Of a stretch of 64,000 nt of DNA, positions 55,663 to 64,000 are shown piece by piece. Position 1 is the stretch's first letter, and the number at the start of each line of letters is the position of its first letter. The stretch is from Algoriphagus sp. Y33 (lineage in GTDB: Bacteria > Bacteroidota > Bacteroidia > Cytophagales > Cyclobacteriaceae): contig NZ_CP061947.1 of NCBI RefSeq assembly GCF_014838715.1, positions 992,001 through 1,056,000 of the forward strand. Reading direction: 5' to 3'. The position numbers and the translations under genes were made by a program. The notes beneath the pieces were generated by a model. That model did not search any database. It had not been told where the DNA came from and saw only the letters and a program-made list of their open reading frames with translations.

Positions 55663-55692
55663 TAAGCCCTCAATAATTTGGGGGCTTTTTTA
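55663..55692 (+). terminator. Rho-independent terminator after the DUF2911 gene
   Basis: AAGCCCTCAA-TAA-TTTGGGGGCTT followed by TTTTTA, 19 bp after the stop codon at 55644. Confidence 0.85.
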
Positions 55693-55783
55693 TTGGATAG
55701 ACCTTAAAAGGAAGGCAGAAATTGCTTAATAATTATAGGATTAGGCTAAATTAGTCACCTTACCCTTACCTAAACTTGACCCC

Positions 55784-58198
55784 ATGAAGTATGTAGGCTT
55801 TTTAGTTGTTTTGGCTCTGTCAATCACACTTGCACTAGTGGTTTCCCAACCATTTGGAGCTATTCCACCGTTGGCACCTTTGCTGGATCCTTACCACGGG
55901 TTTTGGCAGAACACCCTTTCTGAAGACGCATTGGCTGTAGATGAATTGGAACTCAATAATCTAAGCAGTGAGGTTAAGGTGATTTACGATGAAAATCTGA
56001 TTCCTCACGTATTTGCAGCTAACGAAACTGATTTATATAGAGCCCAGGGATATATCACTGCGAAACACAGACTTTGGCAAATGGAATTCCAAACAATGGC
56101 CGCAGCAGGAAGAATATCCGAAATTGTAGGGCCAATTGCATTGGATCTGGATAGAATGACCCGGAGAAAAGGACTGGCTTATGGGGCTGAAATGGGAATG
56201 AAATTCATCCAAGAGAATGATTCAGTGTCTTTCATGTTGCTTGAAGCCTATGCAGACGGCGTGAATCAGTATATTGATCAGTTGTCAGATGCCAGATTAC
56301 CTGTAGAATACAAAATCCTTAATTATAGACCGGAACACTGGTCGGCTTTCAAGTCAATTCTTCTGTTGAAGTACATGACAGATATGCTGGTTGGCGACAG
56401 GGATTTGGAGTATTCTAACTTACGTAAAATTCTAGGGGAAGTGATGCTGGACAAACTTTACCCGGAATATCCAATTGGGGTAGAACCAATAATAGAACCC
56501 GGCCACAAGTGGGGATTTAAGCCGCTTTCGGTTTCAAGACCTGATAGCATTAACTACCCTGATGATACTTTGGTGATTGATCCTTTGCCGCAGCCTGAGG
56601 AAGGTACAGGTTCGAACAACTGGGCAGTATCAGGTTCGAAAACCAAAAGTGGAAATCCGATTTTAGCCAATGACCCGCATTTGAGTTTAAATCTTCCCTC
56701 GCTTTGGTATTCCATGCAATTGACCACACCTGAGCATTCTGTCAAGGGGGCTACACTTCCCGGTGCCCTGGGGGTGATTTCGGGATTTAATGAAAATATC
56801 GCTTGGGGTGTCACCAACGCAACCAGAGATACGCGGGATTGGTATAAAATCACTTTTCAGGATAATGCAAGAAAAGCTTATCGCTATGGCGAAAAGTGGG
56901 AGCAGACTACATTTAGAATAGAAGAAATAAAGGTGAAAAATGAAGAAGTTTATCTAGATACTGTAATCTATACACACTACGGGCCTGTAGTCTATGATAA
57001 GACCTTTAATTCAGGTCGTCAGGATGTGAATTTTGCCTTGAAATGGAATGTACATGAAGGCTCAAATGAACAGAAAACTTTTCTTTTGTTGAATTCTGCC
57101 AAAAACTATGAGGATTACAATGCCGCTTTAGATCATTTCACTGCGCCTGCCCAGAATTTCGTATTTGCATCCAAAGATGGAGATATAGCCATGCGTATTC
57201 AGGGCAAATTCCCTTTGAAATGGAAAGGTCAAGGGAAATTCTTTATGGACGGGGCTGATCCACGAATGGAATGGCAGGGTTATATCCCAAATGAACAAAA
57301 TGCAGCTACATTGAATCCTCCCCGTGGTTTTGTGAGTTCAGCCAATCAGCACCCTACAGATTCCACCTATCCCTATTATGTTTTTGACAATAGCTATGAG
57401 TTTTATAGAAATCGTCGGTTGAATCGCCGACTTGAGGAAATGGGCAACATTACCATTGAAGATATGCAAGGGCTTCAATTTGACGATTATTATCTACATG
57501 CTTCGGAAGCATTACCGGTTATGCTGGAATTGCTCGGAGGAGAATATTCAAATGACGCTGATGGAAAGAAATATCTGGCTCTATTGAAAGAGTGGGATTA
57601 TTATGCTGACCCAAATCAAAAAGCACCGACCCTATTTTATATTTGGTGGAGGAAAATGTATAATCAGATTTGGAAAGAATTATCAGAAAAGACAGTGCCG
57701 GTCGTATTACCGAGTTACTATCAGACCGTTCATTTCTTAAAGAATGAGCCTGATGGAGCATTATTTGATTTGAAAAATACTGCAGGACTGGAGACTGCCA
57801 CGACTCATGCAAGAGAAGGTTTCGGAGAGATGCTTTCCGACATGAAGAGGTGGGAAGCGGATGAAGGTGATTTTTCGTGGGCAAATTACAAAAGGACTAC
57901 AATCCAGCATCTTGTACCCCAGTTTAAACCATTTTCAGTGCAGAATGTATACACTGGTGGAGGCTCGGGTATTCTGAATGCTACTAGCGGAAGACATGGG
58001 GCAAGCTGGAGAATGGTAGTGGAACTAGGGTCGGAAGTAAAGGCTTTCGGAATATATCCCGGAGGACAATCGGGCAATCCAGGGAGTAGATACTACAGTA
58101 ATTTTATCCAGAAGTGGGCAAATGGTGAGTATTTGAATTTCGATATCAGAACTTCTGATCAGACTGAAGGCATATTGTTCCAAACTAGTTTAAACTAA
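55784..58198 (+). CDS. Penicillin-acylase-family N-terminal nucleophile hydrolase
   Basis: An 804-residue precursor. N-terminal signal or anchor (FLVVLALSITLALVVSQPFG), alpha-chain region to about 275, then the autocatalytic site GSNNWAVSG with Ser near residue 277 becoming the beta-chain nucleophile. NDPHLSLNLPSLWYSMQL and GVTNATRDTRDWY follow as in family enzymes. It would cleave an amide such as an acyl-homoserine lactone or acylated amino acid; the substrate is not readable. It is 5 bp from the following small membrane gene. Confidence 0.92.
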   Translation: MKYVGFLVVLALSITLALVVSQPFGAIPPLAPLLDPYHGFWQNTLSEDALAVDELELNNLSSEVKVIYDENLIPHVFAANETDLYRAQGYITAKHRLWQMEFQTMAAAGRISEIVGPIALDLDRMTRRKGLAYGAEMGMKFIQENDSVSFMLLEAYADGVNQYIDQLSDARLPVEYKILNYRPEHWSAFKSILLLKYMTDMLVGDRDLEYSNLRKILGEVMLDKLYPEYPIGVEPIIEPGHKWGFKPLSVSRPDSINYPDDTLVIDPLPQPEEGTGSNNWAVSGSKTKSGNPILANDPHLSLNLPSLWYSMQLTTPEHSVKGATLPGALGVISGFNENIAWGVTNATRDTRDWYKITFQDNARKAYRYGEKWEQTTFRIEEIKVKNEEVYLDTVIYTHYGPVVYDKTFNSGRQDVNFALKWNVHEGSNEQKTFLLLNSAKNYEDYNAALDHFTAPAQNFVFASKDGDIAMRIQGKFPLKWKGQGKFFMDGADPRMEWQGYIPNEQNAATLNPPRGFVSSANQHPTDSTYPYYVFDNSYEFYRNRRLNRRLEEMGNITIEDMQGLQFDDYYLHASEALPVMLELLGGEYSNDADGKKYLALLKEWDYYADPNQKAPTLFYIWWRKMYNQIWKELSEKTVPVVLPSYYQTVHFLKNEPDGALFDLKNTAGLETATTHAREGFGEMLSDMKRWEADEGDFSWANYKRTTIQHLVPQFKPFSVQNVYTGGGSGILNATSGRHGASWRMVVELGSEVKAFGIYPGGQSGNPGSRYYSNFIQKWANGEYLNFDIRTSDQTEGILFQTSLN

Positions 58199-58203
58199 GA
58201 GTT

Positions 58204-58578
58204 ATGAAATTTATTTTACTCACCTTTCTTACAGCTATACTTGTGCTACTGCTCAACCCATTTATGCCTTATTGGGCTGTAATGATAGCTGTAGCAATCC
58301 TTGCTGCGTTTGCCGATAGTCCTGGAGGAAGGGCTTTTTTTGCAGGCGGTTTTGGAATGGGACTGGCTTGGTTGGGTCAGAGTTTGTACATCACCACTAT
58401 TTCCGGAAGTTCATTACCTGAGAAAATGGGAGAATTGATGGGGCTGGGGTCGGATATGGTCCTTTTTGTCATCACGGGATTCTTAGGGTTTTTAATTGGG
58501 GCTTTTAGTGCATGGACAGGAGGCTTATTGAGGAAACTGTTCAAGCGGAAGCCGGATAATATTTATAAAAGTTATTGA
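58204..58578 (+). CDS. Small polytopic membrane protein
   Basis: A 124-residue protein with hydrophobic segments at about 1-20, 24-40, 45-68 and 84-108, and a basic tail (LLRKLFKRKPDNIYKSY). Not recognised as a named family. Starts 5 bp after the penicillin-acylase stop, so it is co-transcribed and may help its partner or be unrelated in function. Confidence 0.75.
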   Translation: MKFILLTFLTAILVLLLNPFMPYWAVMIAVAILAAFADSPGGRAFFAGGFGMGLAWLGQSLYITTISGSSLPEKMGELMGLGSDMVLFVITGFLGFLIGAFSAWTGGLLRKLFKRKPDNIYKSY

Positions 58579-58688
58579 TTTAAATAGAAACTAGTTGTGA
58601 GCCGTCATTTTTAATCAAAAACTTACAATTTGTTTTTCCTATTCAATGCAATGAGTACCTTTGTTACTCACTATTAGGGTGACTTTTT

Positions 58689-59207
58689 ATGCTTGAATCC
58701 TTAATTACCTCTAAGACAAGATTGAGGTTGCTTATTAAGTTTTTTGTGAACTCCCAAACGCAGAGCCATTTGCGAGGATTGGCCGATGAGTTTGGGGAAT
58801 CTACCAATGCGATACGCAAAGAGTTGAATAATTTGACTCAGGCTGGGATTTTGGTAAAGGAAACTGATAAGAATAAAATTGCTTACAAGGCCAATGTGCT
58901 GCACCCATTTTTTTCTAATATTCAAGAAATCATCCGTAAGTATCTGGGGCTGGATAAATTACTCGAACAGATATTAGAGCGAATGGGAGAAGTAGGCCAA
59001 GTAATTCTGGTAGGTGATCTTTCCAGAGGTATCGATTCGGGTAAAATTGACGTAGTGGTTACGGGCGATAATTTGAATGAGAATTATATCCTAAATCTTT
59101 CTGCTAAGATAGAGGAGTTGATAGATAGAAAAGTGGTATTGACATTGCTGGCTGAGAGGATGAGTTCCACGGGTCTGGTTTTGTTTGATAGAGAAGTAGG
59201 AGCTTAG
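58689..59207 (+). CDS. Winged-helix regulator fused to a nucleotidyltransferase-like domain
   Basis: A 172-residue protein. Residues 1-70 are an ArsR-like winged helix (RLRLLIKFFVNSQTQSHLRG, ADEFGESTNAIRKELNNLTQ, AGILVKETDKNK). Residues 100-165 look like a minimal nucleotidyltransferase fold, VILVGDLSRGIDSGKIDVVV, with G-DxxxG-DSG-ID placing two Asp as in MNT proteins. Such genes commonly stand at the head of Bacteroidota exopolysaccharide loci, as here before the SLBB exporter; a local regulatory role is inferred. Confidence 0.78.
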   Translation: MLESLITSKTRLRLLIKFFVNSQTQSHLRGLADEFGESTNAIRKELNNLTQAGILVKETDKNKIAYKANVLHPFFSNIQEIIRKYLGLDKLLEQILERMGEVGQVILVGDLSRGIDSGKIDVVVTGDNLNENYILNLSAKIEELIDRKVVLTLLAERMSSTGLVLFDREVGA

Positions 59208-59338
59208 ATTGCTCAGGGCTTTGGTTGTTGGTTTTGGAGATAGGCGCTTTTGTGACTGAAAGGGCGAAGCTGTGCGGAATTGTTTGAGAATCGGCGAAAA
59301 AGCTGAAATTAGCAGTCTGGTTATTAGCAAAAATTGAA

Positions 59339-61987
59339 TTGAAAACGAAAATTATTGAATTGAAAAAATATACTTGGTTGATTGATCTTAGAAATTGCCT
59401 TGCGCTGGCAATCTTTTTATTGGTGGCCTTTGCAGCGCAGAGTCAGAGCTTATCAGATATTCAGAATCTCAAGGTAGACGATTTGTCCGATGCCCAGATC
59501 GAGCAATTGATCAAACGGGCGGAGTCAAGCGGGATTGCTGTTGGCCAAATAGAATCACTAGCCAGAGAGCGGGGAATGCCTGCCGTAGAGGCGGCAAAAC
59601 TCAGAAATCGAATTAATTCTTTGCAAGCGAGAACTTCTACGAATAATAACAAAAACTCGCAGAATTTCGGGAATGGGAGGCAAGTGAATGGCTTCCAGCA
59701 GGAAGATATGTTTGACTCTATAAGGAGATCGGATCCCTATTATGACCTAACTTTAAAGCAAAAGAAGATTTTTGGATATAAGCTTTTTCATAATAAGGCA
59801 TTGGATTTTAGTCCCAGTCTCAATGTTCCTACACCCCAGAACTATGTTATAGGATCAGGTGATCAATTGCTGTTGGATGTCTATGGCGCATCCCAGCAAT
59901 CTTATGATTTAAGCGTCTCGCCTGAAGGGAGGGTGTTAATTCCCAACGTAGGGCCTGTCCAGGTGGCCGGTGCCAGTATAGAAGCAGCAACTGCGAGGAT
60001 TATCACAGCCCTATCTAGAATATATTCAGGCTTGTCGGGAAGCAACCCAAACACATTTGTCCAACTGAGGCTGGGAAATATCAGGTCAATTAAAGTTTCG
60101 ATGGTTGGTGAACTTACCATGCCTGGCACCTACACTTTGCCCTCATTTGCAACAGTTTTCAATGCGCTTTATGCTGCTGGTGGACCAAATGAAGATGGAG
60201 CCTTCAGAAAAATCCAGATTTATAGAGATAGTCGATTGGTGGCTACGGTAGATATTTATGAGTTTCTGTCTAAGGGAATTCAAGATGCCAACATTACGCT
60301 TCAGGATAATGATGTGATCATAGTACAGCCTGTACAAACCAGAGTAGAAGTAATAGGCCCTGTGCGAAGAGAAGGGCTTTTCGAAGTAAAGCAGGGGGAA
60401 GGATTGGATGAATTGTTTACTTACACAGGTGGTTTTAAAAGTTTAGCCTATAGAGATAGGGTGACTGTCAGGAGAATTGAGAATAATCAACGAAAAGTGA
60501 TTGATGTAGCATCTAGCGATTTTGCAGCATTTTCCCCGAAAGATGGTGATGAAATCTTAATTGGTGAGGCGCTAGACAGGTTTTCTAATCGGGTACAAGT
60601 GAGTGGTTCGGTCAATCGTCCGGGAGAATATTCATTGGGAGATGAGCCGCTGACCGTAAAAGTACTTATAGAGAAGGCAGATGGATTGCGTCCTGAGGCT
60701 TTTTCCAACAGAGCGACGCTTTATAGGACTAGTGAAGACCTCACTTTGGCAGCAGAATCTCTGGATTTGAAAGGAATATTAAATGGCACGGCAGAGGATA
60801 TAGTATTGAAAAATGAGGACTTGCTTTTTATTCCTAGTAGATATGATATTCAAGAAGAGTATTATGTGAAAATATCTGGTGAAATCAGCATGCCGGGCAC
60901 CTATCCTTTTGCTTCAAATATGACAGTGGGAGATTTGATTTTGAGATCGGGTGGACTCTTGGAATCTGCTTCTAATTCCTCCATTGAAATTGCAAGACGG
61001 GTTCGGGACATGGCATCAGGTAAAATTGCTGAGATTTCTACTTTGACAATCGATGCTGATTTGCAATTGACAGAGGCAGAAAAAAACCAGCCTCTCCAAC
61101 CCTTTGATCATGTATTTATAAGAATCAGTCCCGGGTTTGAAAAAGAGCAAGTGGTCAGCGTCAAAGGTGAAGTTATGTATCCGGGGGATTTTGCAATAAG
61201 CAGTGCGAATGAGCGTATTTCTGATGTGATTAGGCGTGCAGGTGGGTTGTCTCAATTTGCCTATCCCAAAGGAGCCAGCTTGGTTAGAAGAACGGTTTAT
61301 TTTGAGGATTTGACGGAAGAAGAAAAACGCTTGGAGCTGTTAAAAGAATTGAAAAATAATCTTGATTCTTCCACCAATAGAAATAACAATGAGGCTGAAA
61401 GAATTCTATTTGAAAGAATTGACACAAAAATTTCGAGGAGTGAGTTAGAGCTTTTGAAGAAAAAAGAAGCTGAGGAGAGGAAAAAAATGTCTAACAGTTT
61501 TTCTGCCATGGATTCTTTGAGATTGGATTCGGCCTTGAATGCAGTGCGGATGAAAAAGCAAGATTTGGTGGGGATAGACTTGGTTAAAATCATGCAAAAT
61601 CCAGGTTCAGATGATGACCTTCTTTTGTTGGAAGGGGATGTGATTCAGATTCCAAAGGAACTGCAAACGGTAAGGATGGTGGGAGAGGTACTGTTACCTA
61701 CAACTACTAGGTTTGATAAAAGGAGCAATTTGAAAAATTACATCTCCAAAGCCGGTGGATTCACCGAGGAGGCAAGAAAGTCTAAAACCTATGTGGTCTA
61801 TGCCAATGGTGATGTAAGAAGTACGCAAAATTTTATAGGGATTAATATTTACCCCGCATTAGAGCCAGGTGCAGAAATTGTGGTTCCTACTAAACCAAAA
61901 CGTGATAGATTAAGTGCTGCCGGTTGGATAGGATTGGCCTCAAGTTTGGCCACCTTGGGTATTTTGATTGATAGACTACTGCCCTAA
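59339..61987 (+). CDS. Wza-type polysaccharide export protein with six SLBB repeats
   Basis: Starts at TTG 59339 since no ATG precedes the signal sequence (LALAIFLLVAFAAQSQ); 882 residues. A polysaccharide-export domain (QNYVIGSGDQLLLDVYGASQ) is followed by six SLBB repeats beginning VSMVGELTMPG, VEVIGPVRREG, VQVSGSVNRPG, VKISGEISMPG, VSVKGEVMYPG and VRMVGEVLLPT. A charged coiled-coil-like insert (about 660-730) separates repeats five and six. The C-terminal helix GWIGLASSLATLGILIDRLL likely crosses the membrane. It forms the outer-membrane exit for capsule or EPS. Confidence 0.92.
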   Translation: MKTKIIELKKYTWLIDLRNCLALAIFLLVAFAAQSQSLSDIQNLKVDDLSDAQIEQLIKRAESSGIAVGQIESLARERGMPAVEAAKLRNRINSLQARTSTNNNKNSQNFGNGRQVNGFQQEDMFDSIRRSDPYYDLTLKQKKIFGYKLFHNKALDFSPSLNVPTPQNYVIGSGDQLLLDVYGASQQSYDLSVSPEGRVLIPNVGPVQVAGASIEAATARIITALSRIYSGLSGSNPNTFVQLRLGNIRSIKVSMVGELTMPGTYTLPSFATVFNALYAAGGPNEDGAFRKIQIYRDSRLVATVDIYEFLSKGIQDANITLQDNDVIIVQPVQTRVEVIGPVRREGLFEVKQGEGLDELFTYTGGFKSLAYRDRVTVRRIENNQRKVIDVASSDFAAFSPKDGDEILIGEALDRFSNRVQVSGSVNRPGEYSLGDEPLTVKVLIEKADGLRPEAFSNRATLYRTSEDLTLAAESLDLKGILNGTAEDIVLKNEDLLFIPSRYDIQEEYYVKISGEISMPGTYPFASNMTVGDLILRSGGLLESASNSSIEIARRVRDMASGKIAEISTLTIDADLQLTEAEKNQPLQPFDHVFIRISPGFEKEQVVSVKGEVMYPGDFAISSANERISDVIRRAGGLSQFAYPKGASLVRRTVYFEDLTEEEKRLELLKELKNNLDSSTNRNNNEAERILFERIDTKISRSELELLKKKEAEERKKMSNSFSAMDSLRLDSALNAVRMKKQDLVGIDLVKIMQNPGSDDDLLLLEGDVIQIPKELQTVRMVGEVLLPTTTRFDKRSNLKNYISKAGGFTEEARKSKTYVVYANGDVRSTQNFIGINIYPALEPGAEIVVPTKPKRDRLSAAGWIGLASSLATLGILIDRLLP

Positions 61988-62214
61988 TCGCTTAAATTTA
62001 TTGTCGATAACCGCAGCCTTGATAATGGCCTGTTGGGATTTGTGTAAGAGCATGTCCCGACAAGCCCTTAAAATTCCTGACGATAATAAGATGTGAAAGC
62101 TATTTTAGACTGCAGTGATTTTTAAAAATAGTGGTATTTCGGGTTTAAGCAGTTTGTATCGCCCTCAGGATATGCTCAAAGGATTAATTGTACATTGATA
62201 GAGACAGAGAATAA

Positions 62215-62814
62215 ATGATAATTGCAGGTGCTGGGGGACATGGGAAAGAAGTATTGTATTCTTTGCATAATTCAGGATATGATGTAGAAACTATCTGCTT
62301 TTTCGATGAGAATAAAGAATGCACAGCTGTTAGTTTTAATGCCTATAAAATACCGGTGTTTTCATCCCTATCTGAATTGATGGATCAGCTTGCTAAAGAC
62401 CCTGGTTTTTGTCTGGGGGTAGGAGCCCCCATTTCTAGAAGAAATCTTTATAATTTCATGACTAAGATAGGAGGTCAATATCATCCTTTGAATTTTTCGG
62501 GCGTCGAAAATCAAAGTCAAGGAGATTTAATGCCTTTGACGTTTCTTGGTCCAAATGTATTGATGGGCAAAGGTGCTTTATTAAATAGTGGGGGGCAGAT
62601 TCATCATGATTGCTCGGTAGGAGAATTCTCTGAAATTGGTCCTCAAGCAATGCTTCTTGGCGGAGCCAAAGTAGGAAGGTTTTGCAGAATAGGAGCAGGA
62701 GCAGTGGTCTTGCCTGGAGTGAAATTAGGGGATGAGGTTGTAGTGGGAGCCGGTGCTGTTGTTACTAAAAACCATCTTCAATCTACAGTAATTAAAGGCG
62801 TTCCTGCAAAGTAA
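62215..62814 (+). CDS. NeuD/PglD-type sugar O/N-acyltransferase
   Basis: A 199-residue enzyme: an N-terminal Rossmann-like sugar-nucleotide domain (MIIAGAGGHGKEVLYSL) and a C-terminal left-handed beta-helix with hexapeptide repeats from about residue 105 (LGPNVLMGKGALLNSGGQIH, HDCSVGEFSEIG, RIGAGAVVLPGV). His near 128 (IHHDCSVGE) is the probable base. It acylates a sugar of the surface polysaccharide. It lies between exporter genes of the EPS locus. Confidence 0.9.
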   Translation: MIIAGAGGHGKEVLYSLHNSGYDVETICFFDENKECTAVSFNAYKIPVFSSLSELMDQLAKDPGFCLGVGAPISRRNLYNFMTKIGGQYHPLNFSGVENQSQGDLMPLTFLGPNVLMGKGALLNSGGQIHHDCSVGEFSEIGPQAMLLGGAKVGRFCRIGAGAVVLPGVKLGDEVVVGAGAVVTKNHLQSTVIKGVPAK

Positions 62815-62903
62815 GTTGTTTATTTAAGCACAGTGGTAGTACTTGCGGCAGAGAATATTCTTTTGACGTTTTGAATTAAAATAATGTGGGAATAATTAAA
62901 ATA

Positions 62904-64000
62904 ATGTTTAAGAGATATTTTAGCAATTTTAGCTATTTCTATTCCCATCTTAGATATCGGGTCTTCATATCCTTGGGATTAAGCCTGGCAGTGGGTGTTT
63001 TAGATGGGTTTGGCTTGGCGATGTTTATCCCGCTACTCCAGATGATAGACAATAGCAGCAGTCCAAGCTCAGAAAATATCGGAGGGATGAAATTTCTTGT
63101 TGATGGATTAGAGCAGGTAGGTTTGGGGCTGACGCTTCAGACGGTGCTATTTTCCATCATGTTTTTTTTCATTCTGAAAGGGTTGTTTAAATTCTGCCAA
63201 GGCTATTATAATGTCATCACGCAGCAATTGTTTATCAAAAAACTGCGAACCGATTATGTCAAAAAATTAGGAAATTTCCGATTTGAGTCTTTCGTCAACA
63301 TAGATTCCGGAATGGTTCAAAATACCCTTGGAGGAGAGGTAGGGCGTGTTTCTACTGCTTTCAAAACTTACTTCAGTACCATTCAGGCGGGAATTATGGT
63401 GTTTGTTTATTTGGCATTGGCCATGATTACAAATTTCCAGTTTGCATTGTTGGTTGCTGTAGGGGGCGGGTTATCCAACCTTCTCTACAATAGGATTTAT
63501 AAACGAACTAAAGAAACATCCAAGAAAATAACTAAGGGAGGTCACGCGTATCAAGGGCTTATCATTCAAAAAGTGGCTTTTTTTAAGTATTTAAAAGCTA
63601 CGGGTTTAATGGATAAATTTTTTGAAAAAATCAAAAGCTCAATTGATTATATAGAGAATAGTAATAAGAAAATTGGTTTTTACAATTCCCTTGTTGTTGC
63701 TGCCAGAGAACCAATGGTAATAACCGTAGTTGTTTTGACAATCTTGATTCAGGTAAAGGTGTTTTCAGAAAGTATCGGTGCAATTATCCTTAGTTTACTG
63801 TTTTTCTATCGCTCTTTAAACTCACTGGTAGAATTACAAAATCAGTGGAACAATTTTTTGAATGTAACCGGTTCTCTTCATAATATGATAGAATTTGGTA
63901 GGATCTTAAATAATTCTCAGGACACCGACGGTGATGAGAAATTCAGTACGTTAAATGACTCAATAGAATTTCAGCAGGTAAGCTTTTCTTACGGCGACAA
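62904..64000 (+). CDS. ABC exporter, N-terminal part (polysaccharide/lipid-type; runs off window)
   Basis: ATG 62904 (MFKRYFSNFSYFYSHLRYRV) opens a frame continuing to the window end, 365 codons. Six TM helices of an ABC exporter are recognisable (FISLGLSLAVGVLDGFGLAM, TVLFSIMFFFILKGLFKF, VYLALAMITNFQFALLVAVG, VITVVVLTILIQ and following). The last codons, SIEFQQVSFSYGD, begin the ATPase domain; Walker A lies outside. Probably flips a lipid-linked glycan in the EPS locus. Confidence 0.88.
   Translation, partial: MFKRYFSNFSYFYSHLRYRVFISLGLSLAVGVLDGFGLAMFIPLLQMIDNSSSPSSENIGGMKFLVDGLEQVGLGLTLQTVLFSIMFFFILKGLFKFCQGYYNVITQQLFIKKLRTDYVKKLGNFRFESFVNIDSGMVQNTLGGEVGRVSTAFKTYFSTIQAGIMVFVYLALAMITNFQFALLVAVGGGLSNLLYNRIYKRTKETSKKITKGGHAYQGLIIQKVAFFKYLKATGLMDKFFEKIKSSIDYIENSNKKIGFYNSLVVAAREPMVITVVVLTILIQVKVFSESIGAIILSLLFFYRSLNSLVELQNQWNNFLNVTGSLHNMIEFGRILNNSQDTDGDEKFSTLNDSIEFQQVSFSYGD

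Overview
The window reads as chromosome of a Bacteroidota bacterium, most likely a Cyclobacteriaceae (Algoriphagus-like) relative. The grounds are family content (SLBB exporters, DUF2911, AAA/DUF4143 ATPase, oxidative L-fucose pathway, bestrophin, TetR-controlled RND pumps), few strong Shine-Dalgarno sites, and several palindromic repeat families typical of the phylum. This is inference from protein families; no search was run.

Region 1 (1-13.3 kb) looks accessory and is visibly more A+T-rich. It holds an RND efflux pump with its adaptor, a broken IS3 element, a four-gene oxidoreductase/esterase operon and a TetR regulator. Three copies of one 21-bp inverted repeat (GACTAAA-N7-TTTAGTC) sit before the pump, before the oxidoreductase operon and before tetR, which suggests one regulon. 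Next comes a three-gene membrane-protein block (VIT1-like transporter, DUF2231-like protein, bestrophin) that ends in a folded, attC-like palindrome. The block's first bases complement the outer arm of that palindrome, as in integron cassettes. A tyrosine recombinase with an unusual N-terminal module lies directly beside it.

Region 2 (13.5-19 kb) has an ABC exporter, a nucleotidyltransferase remnant next to a 247-bp MITE-like element, a HAD hydrolase, and a solitary GIY-YIG nuclease embedded in many copies of a CGTCATTGCGAGG palindromic repeat.

Region 3 (17.7-25.7 kb, all minus strand) is an oxidative L-fucose catabolic cluster: esterase, mutarotase, FucP symporter, L-fucose dehydrogenase, fuconolactonase, diketo-deoxyfuconate hydrolase, KDF dehydrogenase and a Gfo/Idh/MocA oxidoreductase. 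L-fuconate dehydratase is not in it.

Region 4 (25.8-58.6 kb) is mixed core and housekeeping: cyclophilin, GAF histidine kinase, acyltransferase, esterase, tRNA-Leu(TAG), a tetR-tolC-acrA-acrB efflux operon, AAA/DUF4143 ATPase, methionine aminopeptidase, AgcS symporter, a Tat-exported Gfo/Idh/MocA protein, a second histidine kinase overlapping its response regulator, a degenerate TIM-barrel glycosidase-like protein, ThyA, an HAE3-type RND protein, an EEP-family protein, DUF2911 and a penicillin-acylase family hydrolase.

Region 5 (58.7-64 kb) opens an exopolysaccharide locus: a winged-helix/nucleotidyltransferase-like regulator, a Wza-type exporter with six SLBB repeats, a NeuD/PglD-type acyltransferase and a truncated ABC exporter that runs off the window.
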